A stretch of DNA of 12,772 nucleotides from CAYJXJ01 sp964374095 (GCA_964374095.1 CAYJXJ010000135.1:1-12772); one strand, 5' to 3'; positions 6,433 to 12,772 are shown, numbered from the stretch's first letter. The notes: generated by a model from the letters alone, not told the origin. Program-made: numbers and translations.

Positions 6433-7065
6433 TCAGACGCCGCGCCGGGGGCAGACCTTGTTGAGCAGACAGCCCGGGCAGTCCGGACTCCGGGCCGCGC
6501 ATACACGGCGGCCGTGCCAGACCATGGCATGGCCCCAGAAGATCCAGTCCCGGCGCGGCACGCAGGCCATGAGGTCGCGCTCGACCTTGACCGGGTCGGT
6601 CTCTTCGGTCAGGCCCATGCGGAAGGCCAGGCGCTTCATGTGGGTGTCCACCACGATCCCCTCGGATATGCCGAAGGCCGTTCCGAGGATCACGTTGGCG
6701 GTCTTGCGCGCCACGCCCCGAAGCGTGAGGAGCTGCTCCATCGTCCGCGGCACCCGGCCGCCGAACTCCGCGACCAGGGTCCGGCAGGCCTCTTGGATCG
6801 AAGCCGCCTTGGCGCGAAAGAAACCGGTGGAACGGACCAGGCTCTCCAACTCCGCCCGATCGAGGCCCGCGTAGCCGGCCGCGGTCCGGCAGCGTTTGAA
6901 GAGGGACCTGGTGACGATGTTGACCCGTTTGTCGGTGCATTGGGCCGAAAGGATGGTCGCGACCAACAGCTCTAGCGGGGTCTTGAAGTCCAGCTCGCAA
7001 TGGGCGTCGGGGTAGAGCGTGCGCAGCCCCGCGAGGAGCCTGACGGCCCGCCTCTTGCGGTCCAA
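6433..7065 (-). CDS. nth: Endonuclease III, DNA glycosylase/AP lyase
   Basis: The 210-residue enzyme removes oxidised pyrimidines and nicks the abasic site in base-excision repair. It has the helix-hairpin-helix LTLRGVARKTANVIL with catalytic lysine K121 and the catalytic aspartate D140 (VVDTHMKRL). The 4Fe-4S loop has spacing C-x6-C-x2-C-x5-C (C189, C196, C199, C205), so the enzyme looks fully functional. The frame is open back to an ATG at 7116, but that stretch overlaps the coding end of the solute-binding protein gene. TTG at 7065-7063, one base after that gene's stop, gives MDRKRRAVRLL and a length almost equal to E. coli Nth (211), so TTG is preferred. It is the last gene of the (-) operon and converges on the amidase. 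Confidence 0.93.
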   Translation of the reverse strand: MDRKRRAVRLLAGLRTLYPDAHCELDFKTPLELLVATILSAQCTDKRVNIVTRSLFKRCRTAAGYAGLDRAELESLVRSTGFFRAKAASIQEACRTLVAEFGGRVPRTMEQLLTLRGVARKTANVILGTAFGISEGIVVDTHMKRLAFRMGLTEETDPVKVERDLMACVPRRDWIFWGHAMVWHGRRVCAARSPDCPGCLLNKVCPRRGV

Positions 7066-7066
7066 A

Positions 7067-8788
7067 CTACTTGCTGATCCCGCGGTAGTCCATGCCGAGG
7101 TTGACGGGGTTGTCATAGAACCCGCGGACCCAGTCGCGCATCACCGCCACGCCGGTGGGGTGGGCCGTGACGATGGTCGGGACCTCCTCGTGGGCGATCC
7201 TCAAGACTTGGCGGTACAGGGCGGCGCGCTTCTTGGGGTCGACCTCGCGCACCGAGGCGTCGATGAGGGCATCGAGCTTGGGATCCGCGTAGCCCTGCGC
7301 GGACGGGTAGCGTCCGGCTGAATGGTAGAAGGGCTGGACGAAGTTATGGGCGTCCGGATAATCCGCGGTCCAGCCCCGCGAGAACAACGGCAGCATCCGT
7401 TTCTGGCCCTTATCAAGGAAGGCCGCCCAGTCCAGCCCCCGCAAATCCACCCTAAATTTAGGATTCAGTTTCTCGACGTTCTTCTTGAGGATCTGGCAGG
7501 CGGACTCCCGCACCTCGCCGCCCACGTTGTAGGTCAACGTGAAGCGAAACCCCTTATCCCAAACCTTGCCCCCCCAAGCCTTGCGGAAATGGCGCTCCGC
7601 CTGCTTCATGTCGAACTTGTAGAAGGGCTGATCAACGTCGTAGCCCAGCAGCCCGGGGGGCACCGCCCCCCGGGCCCGGATGGCCGTACCTTTGAAAGTG
7701 TCGCGAAGCAGGGCGTCGTAATCAAAGGCGTAGGCCAGCCCTTTTCGGACATCCTTGTCCGAAAAGAAATCACCCGGAATTCCGTCGCCGTCCAATCTCC
7801 CCGATCCCACGTCGGGATTCCCCGCGGTGTTGATCTTAAATGTAAAAAAGAAGCACGGGTCCGTGGCCAATCGTTTCAGCCGGTCCAGGATCCGCACGCC
7901 GTCGAGCCCCTGGAGGCTCGAGATGAACGGCCGCGGCACGCTGACGATGTCGGCGTCGCCGGCCTCCAACGTGAGCCGCCGCGTGGCGAACTCCGGCACG
8001 GCTTTGACCAGCACCCGGCGCATGCCCGCCGGCTTGCCCCAGTAGCCGTCGAACCGGGTCAGCACCACGCTTCGCCCGGTCTTATCCCAGCGCTCCAGCC
8101 GGAACGGCCCCGAGCCGTTGGCGTGCTCGTGGAAATAGGAACGCCCGGCCTCGGGGTTGTTGAAGCTCTTCCAAGTCTCGGCGCGGCCGTCCCACTCGCC
8201 GTTGGCCGCGGCCCAGGCCTTGGGCGCCACGTACGACCACCGGGCCATGACGGAGAGAAAGGGTCCGAAGGGCCGGTCCAGGGTGATGACCAGATCGTCG
8301 CCCTCGACCCGCACGGCCTTCTCGGCCTTGGCGAAATCCACGGTCACCGTCCCGGTCGAGTCGCGCGTCGAGGAGACGCCGAGGATCGGCTCCAGCAGAA
8401 GGACCGACGGCCCGCCGGCGCGGTCGCTCAGCATGAAGCGCAGCAGGGAATAGCGCGCGTCCTCGGGCGTGATCGCCGAGCCGTCATGGAAGCGCGCGCC
8501 CTTGCGGATGGGAAAGCGGTAGGCGCGCCCGTCCTTCGAGATGAGGCCGTTGGCGAGGCTCGGGACCTGGGTCGCCAGCCGCGGGGCGATCTCCTCCAGG
8601 GACTCTCCCTTGAAGGCGATCAAGGTATCGTAAACGTTGAAAAGGACGCCTTGGCTGACGGCGTCATAGGAGAACGCCCAGTCGAGGGTCGTCATTTCCG
8701 CGATTTCGGAAACGACCAGCGTGTCGGGATTTTTCGGCGCGGCCGAGGCTCCCGCCGCCAGCCAAACCGCCAGCAGAACCGCGCTCAC
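7067..8788 (-). CDS. Peptide-type ABC transporter substrate-binding protein (SBP family 5)
   Basis: The 573-residue exported protein is of the DppA/OppA class. It has a signal peptide (MSAVLLAVWLAAGASAA, cut around residue 16 or 17) and no lipobox, implying a free periplasmic protein. The family-5 signature region YRFPIRKGARFHDGSAITPEDARYSL lies near residues 90-115. The later core contains the usual ALAYAFDYDALLRD, a WTADYPDAHNFVQPFY segment and a C-terminal PTIVTAHPTGVAVMRDWVRGF. Length is typical. Ligand specificity cannot be read, and no permease or ATPase subunits are in the window, so it is an orphan here. The GTG start at 8788 overlaps the TGA of the upstream gene (GTGA), with GGGGGA 5 bases before it. 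The n-region of the signal peptide has no basic residue, which is unusual. Confidence 0.9.
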   Translation of the reverse strand: MSAVLLAVWLAAGASAAPKNPDTLVVSEIAEMTTLDWAFSYDAVSQGVLFNVYDTLIAFKGESLEEIAPRLATQVPSLANGLISKDGRAYRFPIRKGARFHDGSAITPEDARYSLLRFMLSDRAGGPSVLLLEPILGVSSTRDSTGTVTVDFAKAEKAVRVEGDDLVITLDRPFGPFLSVMARWSYVAPKAWAAANGEWDGRAETWKSFNNPEAGRSYFHEHANGSGPFRLERWDKTGRSVVLTRFDGYWGKPAGMRRVLVKAVPEFATRRLTLEAGDADIVSVPRPFISSLQGLDGVRILDRLKRLATDPCFFFTFKINTAGNPDVGSGRLDGDGIPGDFFSDKDVRKGLAYAFDYDALLRDTFKGTAIRARGAVPPGLLGYDVDQPFYKFDMKQAERHFRKAWGGKVWDKGFRFTLTYNVGGEVRESACQILKKNVEKLNPKFRVDLRGLDWAAFLDKGQKRMLPLFSRGWTADYPDAHNFVQPFYHSAGRYPSAQGYADPKLDALIDASVREVDPKKRAALYRQVLRIAHEEVPTIVTAHPTGVAVMRDWVRGFYDNPVNLGMDYRGISK

Positions 8789-10389
8789 GAGATCCCCCAC
8801 GCGTCCTCGGGCGCGATCGTTCCGGCCAAGGCGGCTTGGCCCGCGGCCGCGGCCAGGCCCGTCAGGCCGGTCCAGCCCGCGGCCCGCTCGAGCTTTTCGA
8901 GCGGCGAGCCGGCGAGTATCGCGGCGCGCAATTTCGGCCCGACCCCGACGACCTCGATGAGGGGAAGCATCCCGGCATACCCGGTGTGAAAACACCGCGC
9001 ACAGCCGCCCGCGGCCCAGAGCCGGCCGGCCCCGCCGCGCGCCCCCAAGCGGCGGAGCTCTGCGGCCGCGGCCCGCCGCTCCCGCCGGCATTCCCCGCAG
9101 AGTTTGCGGACCAAGGCATGCCCGACGCCGCCGGCGAGGGCTCCGGCCGCCAGGTAGGGCTCGATGCCCATCTCCAAGAGCCGCGAGACCCCGCCGACGG
9201 CCCCCGTGACATGGAGGGTGCCCAAAACCCAGCGCCCTTCCAGCGCGGCCCGGCACGCCAGCCGGGCGACCTGGCCGTCGTGGAGATCATCGACCACGAG
9301 GACGTCGATGTCGCGCAGGCGCAGGGCGCGCAGGGCCGCCGCGCCGTCGCCTCCGATCCCCGGCGCGAGCACGCTTGCCGGGACCGGAGTCGGTCCGGAG
9401 GGCGGGCAGAGGAGCGCGGCGTGGGCGGTCCTGCCGCCGCGGGAGAGCTCCGCCGCCGCGGCCATGGCCGCGGACCGCCGGCCGCTATGGGCGGGACCGC
9501 AATGGAGGATGATCCCCCCGCGCCGGGCCCAGAGCTCCCGGTAGCGCCGCGCCTGGGCCTTTGAAAAACCCGCGGACTCCAGGTCCCGGGGCGACGGGTG
9601 CGACGCGTCAAGGCGGACATGGACTCTTTCACCGCCGTCCATGGGCATGGTCCGGACGGCAAGGGAAGTCCCTTCCAGCCCCCCCTCTCGTCCCGGCGGC
9701 ACAAAGCCGTCCTGCGGCGTCTTGCGATTGGCGATATCCAGCACCCCGATGATCTTGAGCCTGATCGTCAGCATGCGCGCCACGTGCGCGCTCAGGCTCA
9801 AGACCGGGCGCAGCGTCCCGGCGACCCGGAATTCGAGCAGGGCGTCCCCGTCTCCCGGCATGAGGTGGATGTCCGTCGCGCCGCGGCGCGCGGCCTCCTC
9901 CAAGAGGGTCCCGCAAAAATCGACGACCGGATGGGGCGAATCCGCGATCGACCCGGCTTCCCCCGCGCTCTCCACGCGCACGGCCAGGGCGCGCAGGGCG
10001 GCGACCCCGGAATCATCGAGTCGAGGCCTCAGGTCCTCGAGCAAACGAGAAGCCTCCCGCCGGCGCCCCTCCAAATCCCGAAGCACCGCGAGGGCGGCGC
10101 CCGACGGCTGACCGCTCCGCTGGGAATCCAGCCAACGATCGATCGCCTGCCAGGCGCGGTCGGCTTCGAGAAAAGCCCCCTGCAAGGAGCCCAGGGGATC
10201 GCCGCCCGCCGCCGCGACGAAATCCCGCGCGCGCCGCAGCCACTCCGCGCAGGGACCCATGCGGAGGCTCCCCGATTCGGGCCCGACGCTCCACGCCGCG
10301 CCGCAGCCCAATAATCGCTCGCGGATGGTCTCGATGGCGTCGATCGCAAGCTCCGTGCCCGCGCGCAGGCGGTCCAGGTCGGAAGTCAC
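8785..10389 (-). CDS. GspE/PilB-like secretion ATPase homologue with degenerate nucleotide site
   Basis: The 534-residue protein is related to type II secretion/type IV pilus assembly ATPases but looks catalytically dead. The N-terminal ~160 residues are helical, charged and unlike the usual GspE head. From about 165 the family layout is clear: ATDIHLMPGD (N2 start), RLKIIGVLDIANRKTPQDG (210-228), a pseudo-Walker A GPAHSGRRS (298-306) where GPTGSGKTT is expected, a pseudo-Walker B IDVLVVDD (361-368) where DVIMIGEIRD is expected, an intact His-box TLHVTGAVGG (391-400), and the zinc pair CGEC (431-434) plus CARC (463-466). The Walker lysine and threonine, the Asp-box EDPVE and the Walker B glutamate are all missing. 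The GTG start at 10389 overlaps the patatin stop. It may regulate or scaffold a pilus/secretion system encoded elsewhere; that is inference. Confidence 0.8.
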   Translation of the reverse strand: MTSDLDRLRAGTELAIDAIETIRERLLGCGAAWSVGPESGSLRMGPCAEWLRRARDFVAAAGGDPLGSLQGAFLEADRAWQAIDRWLDSQRSGQPSGAALAVLRDLEGRRREASRLLEDLRPRLDDSGVAALRALAVRVESAGEAGSIADSPHPVVDFCGTLLEEAARRGATDIHLMPGDGDALLEFRVAGTLRPVLSLSAHVARMLTIRLKIIGVLDIANRKTPQDGFVPPGREGGLEGTSLAVRTMPMDGGERVHVRLDASHPSPRDLESAGFSKAQARRYRELWARRGGIILHCGPAHSGRRSAAMAAAAELSRGGRTAHAALLCPPSGPTPVPASVLAPGIGGDGAAALRALRLRDIDVLVVDDLHDGQVARLACRAALEGRWVLGTLHVTGAVGGVSRLLEMGIEPYLAAGALAGGVGHALVRKLCGECRRERRAAAAELRRLGARGGAGRLWAAGGCARCFHTGYAGMLPLIEVVGVGPKLRAAILAGSPLEKLERAAGWTGLTGLAAAAGQAALAGTIAPEDAWGIS

Positions 10390-11372
10390 TGCCCGTTACT
10401 TTCCAATCTACTGGAAGGGACGGTCCCCTCCAGATATATGGGAAAGGGACCGGCGGGAGCGGGGGTCAGGTTCGGGGCGCTCCCGCGCGAGGCCGCGCCG
10501 GGGTGAGGGTGGACGGCGGCGGCGAAGGGGGCCGGATTCTTCAGAAATTCCAGCCCATCGTTGATGCCCCGCTCGACTTCCGGAGCGAGGTATCGGCTCT
10601 TGTAGTCGAGCATCGTAAACGTGATGCGTCGCGAGGGACTCACCCGAAAGACCCGCGGAGGCTCGGGCCAGGACTTGGCGCCTTCCACGGCGGCGTCGAT
10701 CTGGCGGCGGCAGGTCCCCCGGCCGTGCTGGTCGAAGTAGGAGATCGGACCCCAGCAGCGCAGCCCCACCTCATCGTGCCGCACCATTTCGAGCACGATG
10801 ACGTCTCGGCATCCCTTGAGGGCGTCCATGCGCATCCACTCCTTCCCGGGAATGCCTCCGTCGATGTAGGTCCGCGTCGTCCCTTCCTCCTCGATGCGGA
10901 CCGGGGGAAAGATGGTCGGGATGGCGCAGCTCGCCACCAGACGCGCGTTGACGGGGCCGTCCCAGCCGTCCGCGCCGCGCGGGGTGAACCGCCAATAGCG
11001 GGTCAGGCGGTCGTCGAGGCACAGGCCCATCACGATGAGCTCGCAGCGCGCCATGTCCCTGGCGTCCTCGTCATCCCACACCGACTCGGTCGCGTCCCAA
11101 ACGGGTTTGCCGCTGAAAAGATGCAGGGGCCACAGGCGCGGCCGGAACTGGAGCACCGGAAAACGGTCGGCCTCGCGGTAGCGCAGGAGCAGCTCATCGA
11201 CGCGATTGAAGGCGTAGGACGCGCCCGTCAGGGCCCCGGCGCTGAAACCGAGAATCTTGTCGAACGCCAGGCCCGCCTTCTCCAAGGCCTCCATCGCGCC
11301 CGCCTGCCAGGCGCCCAGGGCTCCCCCTCCCTGGAGGACCAAGCCGAGCGGACGGCGGAACTGGTTTTCCAT
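10386..11372 (-). CDS. Patatin-like phospholipase family protein
   Basis: The 328-residue serine lipid hydrolase carries the patatin catalytic features. The oxyanion loop is GGGALG (15-20) in LVLQGGGALGAWQAG, the nucleophile motif is GFSAG with S44, and the catalytic aspartate is D171 in YIDGG. The Ser-Asp dyad is complete, so lipid acyl hydrolysis is expected; the bacterial family is linked to lipid turnover or, in some members, toxin effectors. No signal peptide. The domain appears to end near residue 290. The last ~40 residues are a proline/alanine-rich tail encoded by a palindromic repeat element (10411-10486) and probably not part of the ancestral protein. ATG 11372 lies 11 bases after a perfect TATAAT. 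It is the first gene of the (-) operon, overlapping the GspE-like gene by 4 bases. Confidence 0.9.
   Translation of the reverse strand: MENQFRRPLGLVLQGGGALGAWQAGAMEALEKAGLAFDKILGFSAGALTGASYAFNRVDELLLRYREADRFPVLQFRPRLWPLHLFSGKPVWDATESVWDDEDARDMARCELIVMGLCLDDRLTRYWRFTPRGADGWDGPVNARLVASCAIPTIFPPVRIEEEGTTRTYIDGGIPGKEWMRMDALKGCRDVIVLEMVRHDEVGLRCWGPISYFDQHGRGTCRRQIDAAVEGAKSWPEPPRVFRVSPSRRITFTMLDYKSRYLAPEVERGINDGLEFLKNPAPFAAAVHPHPGAASRGSAPNLTPAPAGPFPIYLEGTVPSSRLESNGQ
10411..10486. repeat. REP-like composite palindromic element inside the patatin 3' end
   Basis: Three nested inverted repeats are packed into 76 bases. First, CTGGA...TCCAG (10411-10415/10429-10433) encloses GGGAC-G-GTCCC (10417-10427), with one mismatch between the arms. 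Second, CGGTCCC (10421-10427) pairs perfectly with GGGACCG (10446-10452). Third, GCGGGAGCG (10453-10461) pairs perfectly over 9 bases with CGCTCCCGC (10478-10486) around a 16-base loop flanked by GGGG runs. The alternative pairings and density exceed what GC-rich coding sequence normally shows. It resembles REP-type elements mobilised by Y1-type (RAYT) transposases; that assignment is inference, since only one copy lies in this window. Confidence 0.55.
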
Positions 11373-11383
11373 GACGCCCTGAT

Positions 11384-11389
11384 ATTATA
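11384..11389 (-). promoter_or_regulatory. -10 box TATAAT of the patatin operon, overlapping a -10-like box for the opposite strand
   Basis: The minus strand carries a perfect TATAAT, 11 bases before the patatin ATG. No recognisable -35 is found at 16-18 bases. The plus strand reads TATTAT at 11383-11388, 12 bases before the ATG of the divergent dehydrogenase remnant. The intergenic gap is only 28 bases, so one near-symmetric -10 probably served both directions. Confidence 0.5.
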
Positions 11390-11400
11390 CATTGAACGCC

Positions 11401-11521
11401 ATGGAATCGGGCCGCTCCGTCCTCATCACGGGAGCCTCCTCCGGCATCGGCCGGGCCTGCGCCGCGGCGTTCGCCGCGCGTGGCCGCCTTGGCCCGACGC
11501 AAGGAGGCCCTCAGCGTGTAA
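11401..11521 (+). pseudogene. Truncated, frameshifted short-chain dehydrogenase/reductase gene
   Basis: From ATG 11401 the translation is MESGRSVLITGASSGIGRAC followed by AAAFAARG. This is an unmistakable SDR start with the TGxxxGxG nucleotide-binding loop (TGASSGIG). After about 27 codons the frame is lost. The next frame continues the family pattern as RVAALARRKEAL from 11477 and stops at TAA 11519-11521. A small deletion near 11479, perhaps between copies of a gcgcgtggc-like repeat, would explain the shift. The remaining ~200 codons of a normal SDR (catalytic Tyr-x-x-x-Lys and so on) are missing, because the restriction gene on the opposite strand ends 8 bases further on. The gene was therefore cut by an insertion or deletion whose boundary lies at about 11512-11528. 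Confidence 0.75.
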
Positions 11522-11528
11522 CTCGTAC

Positions 11529-12772
11529 CTACAGCTGCCCGTTGTTGGCGCCAGATGACGTCAGCACTTCCACGACCTCCGCCACCACCTGCAGTTGCCC
11601 TTCGTCCGCGTCGGTAAGAACGATGGGCTCGAAGTCAGGATTTGCCGGGTTCAGGATGATCTTTAGATGGCGCCAGGAGTCGCCCTCCCGGGCCTTCTTG
11701 CTTTCGTAACGCTTGACGGTGTAACGCTGACCAGTCTCGGGGTCGGCGGCGTCACGAAGCTGGACAAGCACGTTCTTCCCTTGCCGCGTCCCGCGGACCG
11801 GCGCGGCGAACAGGCAGTACGAGCCGTCCGGAATCGCCGGCTCCATGGACTTTCCCACGATCTGAGCGACGAACATCCCACGGCGCAGGCGATGGCGCGA
11901 TTCTATGGAGACCCACTCGAAGCCGTCGTCCTCGACATGCTGGGGGTCGCCAAAGGCGCCGGCGGCGGCCATGAGTGGAACGAGCGGAACGCAGCCGACA
12001 TAGCGCTCTTCGGGCTTGGGTTTAACGATGCGAAGCCACGTCGGCAGAACCCGAGACGCCGTTCTCCGTTCCGCTTCGCCCAGGTCGCTTCGTAGTCGTC
12101 GATACGCCTCCGAAGCCATCCACGCCGTGACGACCTTCTGGAATGGCGCATCGTTCATGAATCGCACGAAGATCTCTTCATTCTGATCCATGCGCTCGAC
12201 GAAAAGCCCCTCCAGCAGGTTCTTGAACACGAGCTCGAATTTGTCACCGGGATTCACGGCGGCTGCCTGTCGCAGGCCGTCGTCGGCCATCGCCGCCTCG
12301 ACCATCTGATCAAAAAACAGCTGATCGGCCTGATTGAAGTCGGTCCCGAAGCGCTCGTTCACGATATCGATGAGCTGCGAGAGCGCCACCGGCTGCGGTC
12401 TCACAAGACCGCTGCCCACTTCGGTGGGACCGTCGAGGCGCCGGGCATCACCGTCCTGAAGCGAAATTGAGCCCTCGCTGATCTTCTGCAAGCGGTAATA
12501 TTCGAGTCTTACCTCGTCATCGAACTGATACGCCGGACCGCTCCTGCGCCGCGGCAGCTTCGCCGCAAGGTGGCGAAGAAACACGTACGCTCGCTCGAGG
12601 TCCGAGTCTTGGTACGGGATGACCTGGCTAAGGAAGCCATAGAGGTTCCGAAACGCCTGCGCCTTCCCCCGCCAGAGCTCCGCCTCTTCCTCGTTATCGT
12701 TCCGGCGAGCGGCGAAGCGCGAGACCGCCGGATCGAGCGCCGCATTCATAGTCTGGTGGTCCATCGCGCTCT
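11529..12772 (-). CDS. Type I restriction HsdR C-terminal domain fused to S24 (LexA-like) autopeptidase; 5' end outside window
   Basis: The frame is open to the right edge and ends at TAG 11531-11529; an internal ATG at 12764 is used for numbering. Residues 1-225 match the C-terminal helical domain of type I restriction R subunits: LNAALDP-like start, WRGKAQAFRNLYGFLSQVIP, then LEYYRLQKISEG, VNERFGTDFNQADQLFFDQ and LEGLFVERMDQNEEIFVRFM. That part normally docks on the HsdM/HsdS methylase core. After a linker, residues 255-401 form an S24 peptidase: VPLVPLMAAAGAFG with an Ala268-Gly269 cleavage-type bond, nucleophile S306 in VGKSMEPAIPDG and general-base K351 in YTVKRYESK. Ser, Lys and Ala-Gly are all LexA/UmuD-like, so self-cleavage is plausible. 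The helicase and nuclease domains must lie outside the window. Codon use looks less GC-biased than its neighbours. Confidence 0.85.
   Translation of the reverse strand, partial: SAMDHQTMNAALDPAVSRFAARRNDNEEEAELWRGKAQAFRNLYGFLSQVIPYQDSDLERAYVFLRHLAAKLPRRRSGPAYQFDDEVRLEYYRLQKISEGSISLQDGDARRLDGPTEVGSGLVRPQPVALSQLIDIVNERFGTDFNQADQLFFDQMVEAAMADDGLRQAAAVNPGDKFELVFKNLLEGLFVERMDQNEEIFVRFMNDAPFQKVVTAWMASEAYRRLRSDLGEAERRTASRVLPTWLRIVKPKPEERYVGCVPLVPLMAAAGAFGDPQHVEDDGFEWVSIESRHRLRRGMFVAQIVGKSMEPAIPDGSYCLFAAPVRGTRQGKNVLVQLRDAADPETGQRYTVKRYESKKAREGDSWRHLKIILNPANPDFEPIVLTDADEGQLQVVAEVVEVLTSSGANNGQL

Noticed and set aside
7066..7116. ATG 7116 as the start of endonuclease III
   Set aside because: It would add 17 Ser/Thr-rich residues read out of frame from the end of the solute-binding protein; TTG 7065 gives a family-length protein.
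7322..8989. A 555-codon plus-strand open frame opposite the solute-binding protein gene
   Set aside because: It is the antisense shadow of a well-supported gene in GC-rich DNA; its translation is Gly/Pro/Arg/His-rich with no domain pattern.
8789..9256. Upstream extension of the solute-binding protein frame to a 729-residue protein
   Set aside because: The extra part is Arg/Gly/Ala-rich, overlaps the GspE-like gene completely and would bury the signal peptide; the GTG at 8788 with GGGGGA before it is the natural start.
11505..11535. Attachment-site repeat at the island edge
   Set aside because: Only one edge of the island is in the window and no tRNA end or matching direct repeat can be shown.
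10503..11558. A 351-codon plus-strand open frame across the patatin gene
   Set aside because: It is an antisense shadow of the patatin gene; only its unrelated neighbour frame from 11401 (the SDR remnant) is real.
1..12772. CRISPR arrays, tRNA or rRNA genes, intact transposase genes
   Set aside because: No regularly spaced repeats, cloverleaf-like segments or transposase motifs were seen on either strand.

Overview
The window is a stretch of GC-rich bacterial chromosome (by eye about two thirds G+C), densely packed and mostly in overlapping operons. Two proteins carry Sec-type signal peptides without a lipobox: a periplasmic-type solute-binding protein and a cell-wall amidase. A relative of the GspE/PilB assembly ATPases is also present. 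Together these suggest a diderm (Gram-negative-type) bacterium. No rRNA, tRNA or phylogenetic marker is present. The combination would fit an uncultivated GC-rich lineage such as Elusimicrobiota, but that is only an impression. Three promoters place the -10 box only 6 to 11 nt before the start codon, so leaderless or nearly leaderless mRNAs seem common here.

Layout. (1) 1-782 (+): the tail of an unrecognised gene, ATGA-coupled to a thioredoxin-fold redoxin. (2) 845-3169: a patchwork of accessory DNA. It holds a short secreted ORF that looks cut off, a RelE-type toxin with a Phd/YefM-type antitoxin (-), a divergent AAA ATPase of the DUF234 type (+), and the C-terminal stub of a PIN-domain (VapC-like) toxin gene. 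(3) 3189-6356 (+): a tight operon of a YjbQ-family protein, an alpha/beta hydrolase with an N-terminal membrane segment, and an exported N-acetylmuramoyl-L-alanine amidase with SH3-like and AMIN-like regions. (4) 6433-11372 (-): a four-gene operon read from the right, consisting of a patatin-like phospholipase, a GspE/PilB-like protein with a ruined ATP site, a family-5 peptide-type solute-binding protein and endonuclease III (nth). The first two junctions are 3-4 base stop/start overlaps, and nth follows one base after the stop before it. (5) 11401-12772: the head of a short-chain dehydrogenase gene, frameshifted and cut off within about 120 bases. It abuts the 3' end of a restriction-enzyme gene that enters from the right edge.

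The most notable object is at the right edge. The C-terminal domain of a type I restriction HsdR subunit is fused in one reading frame to a LexA/UmuD-type S24 autopeptidase with Ser, Lys and an Ala-Gly cleavage-type site all visible. This hints at a restriction enzyme whose activity or stability is tied to the DNA-damage (SOS) response. Other points worth following are the GspE-like protein that has lost its ATPase residues; a REP-like palindromic element that has become the coding sequence for the tail of the patatin gene; the palindrome that buries the -35 box of the DUF234 ATPase gene; and the YefM-like operator overlapping the toxin-antitoxin promoter.
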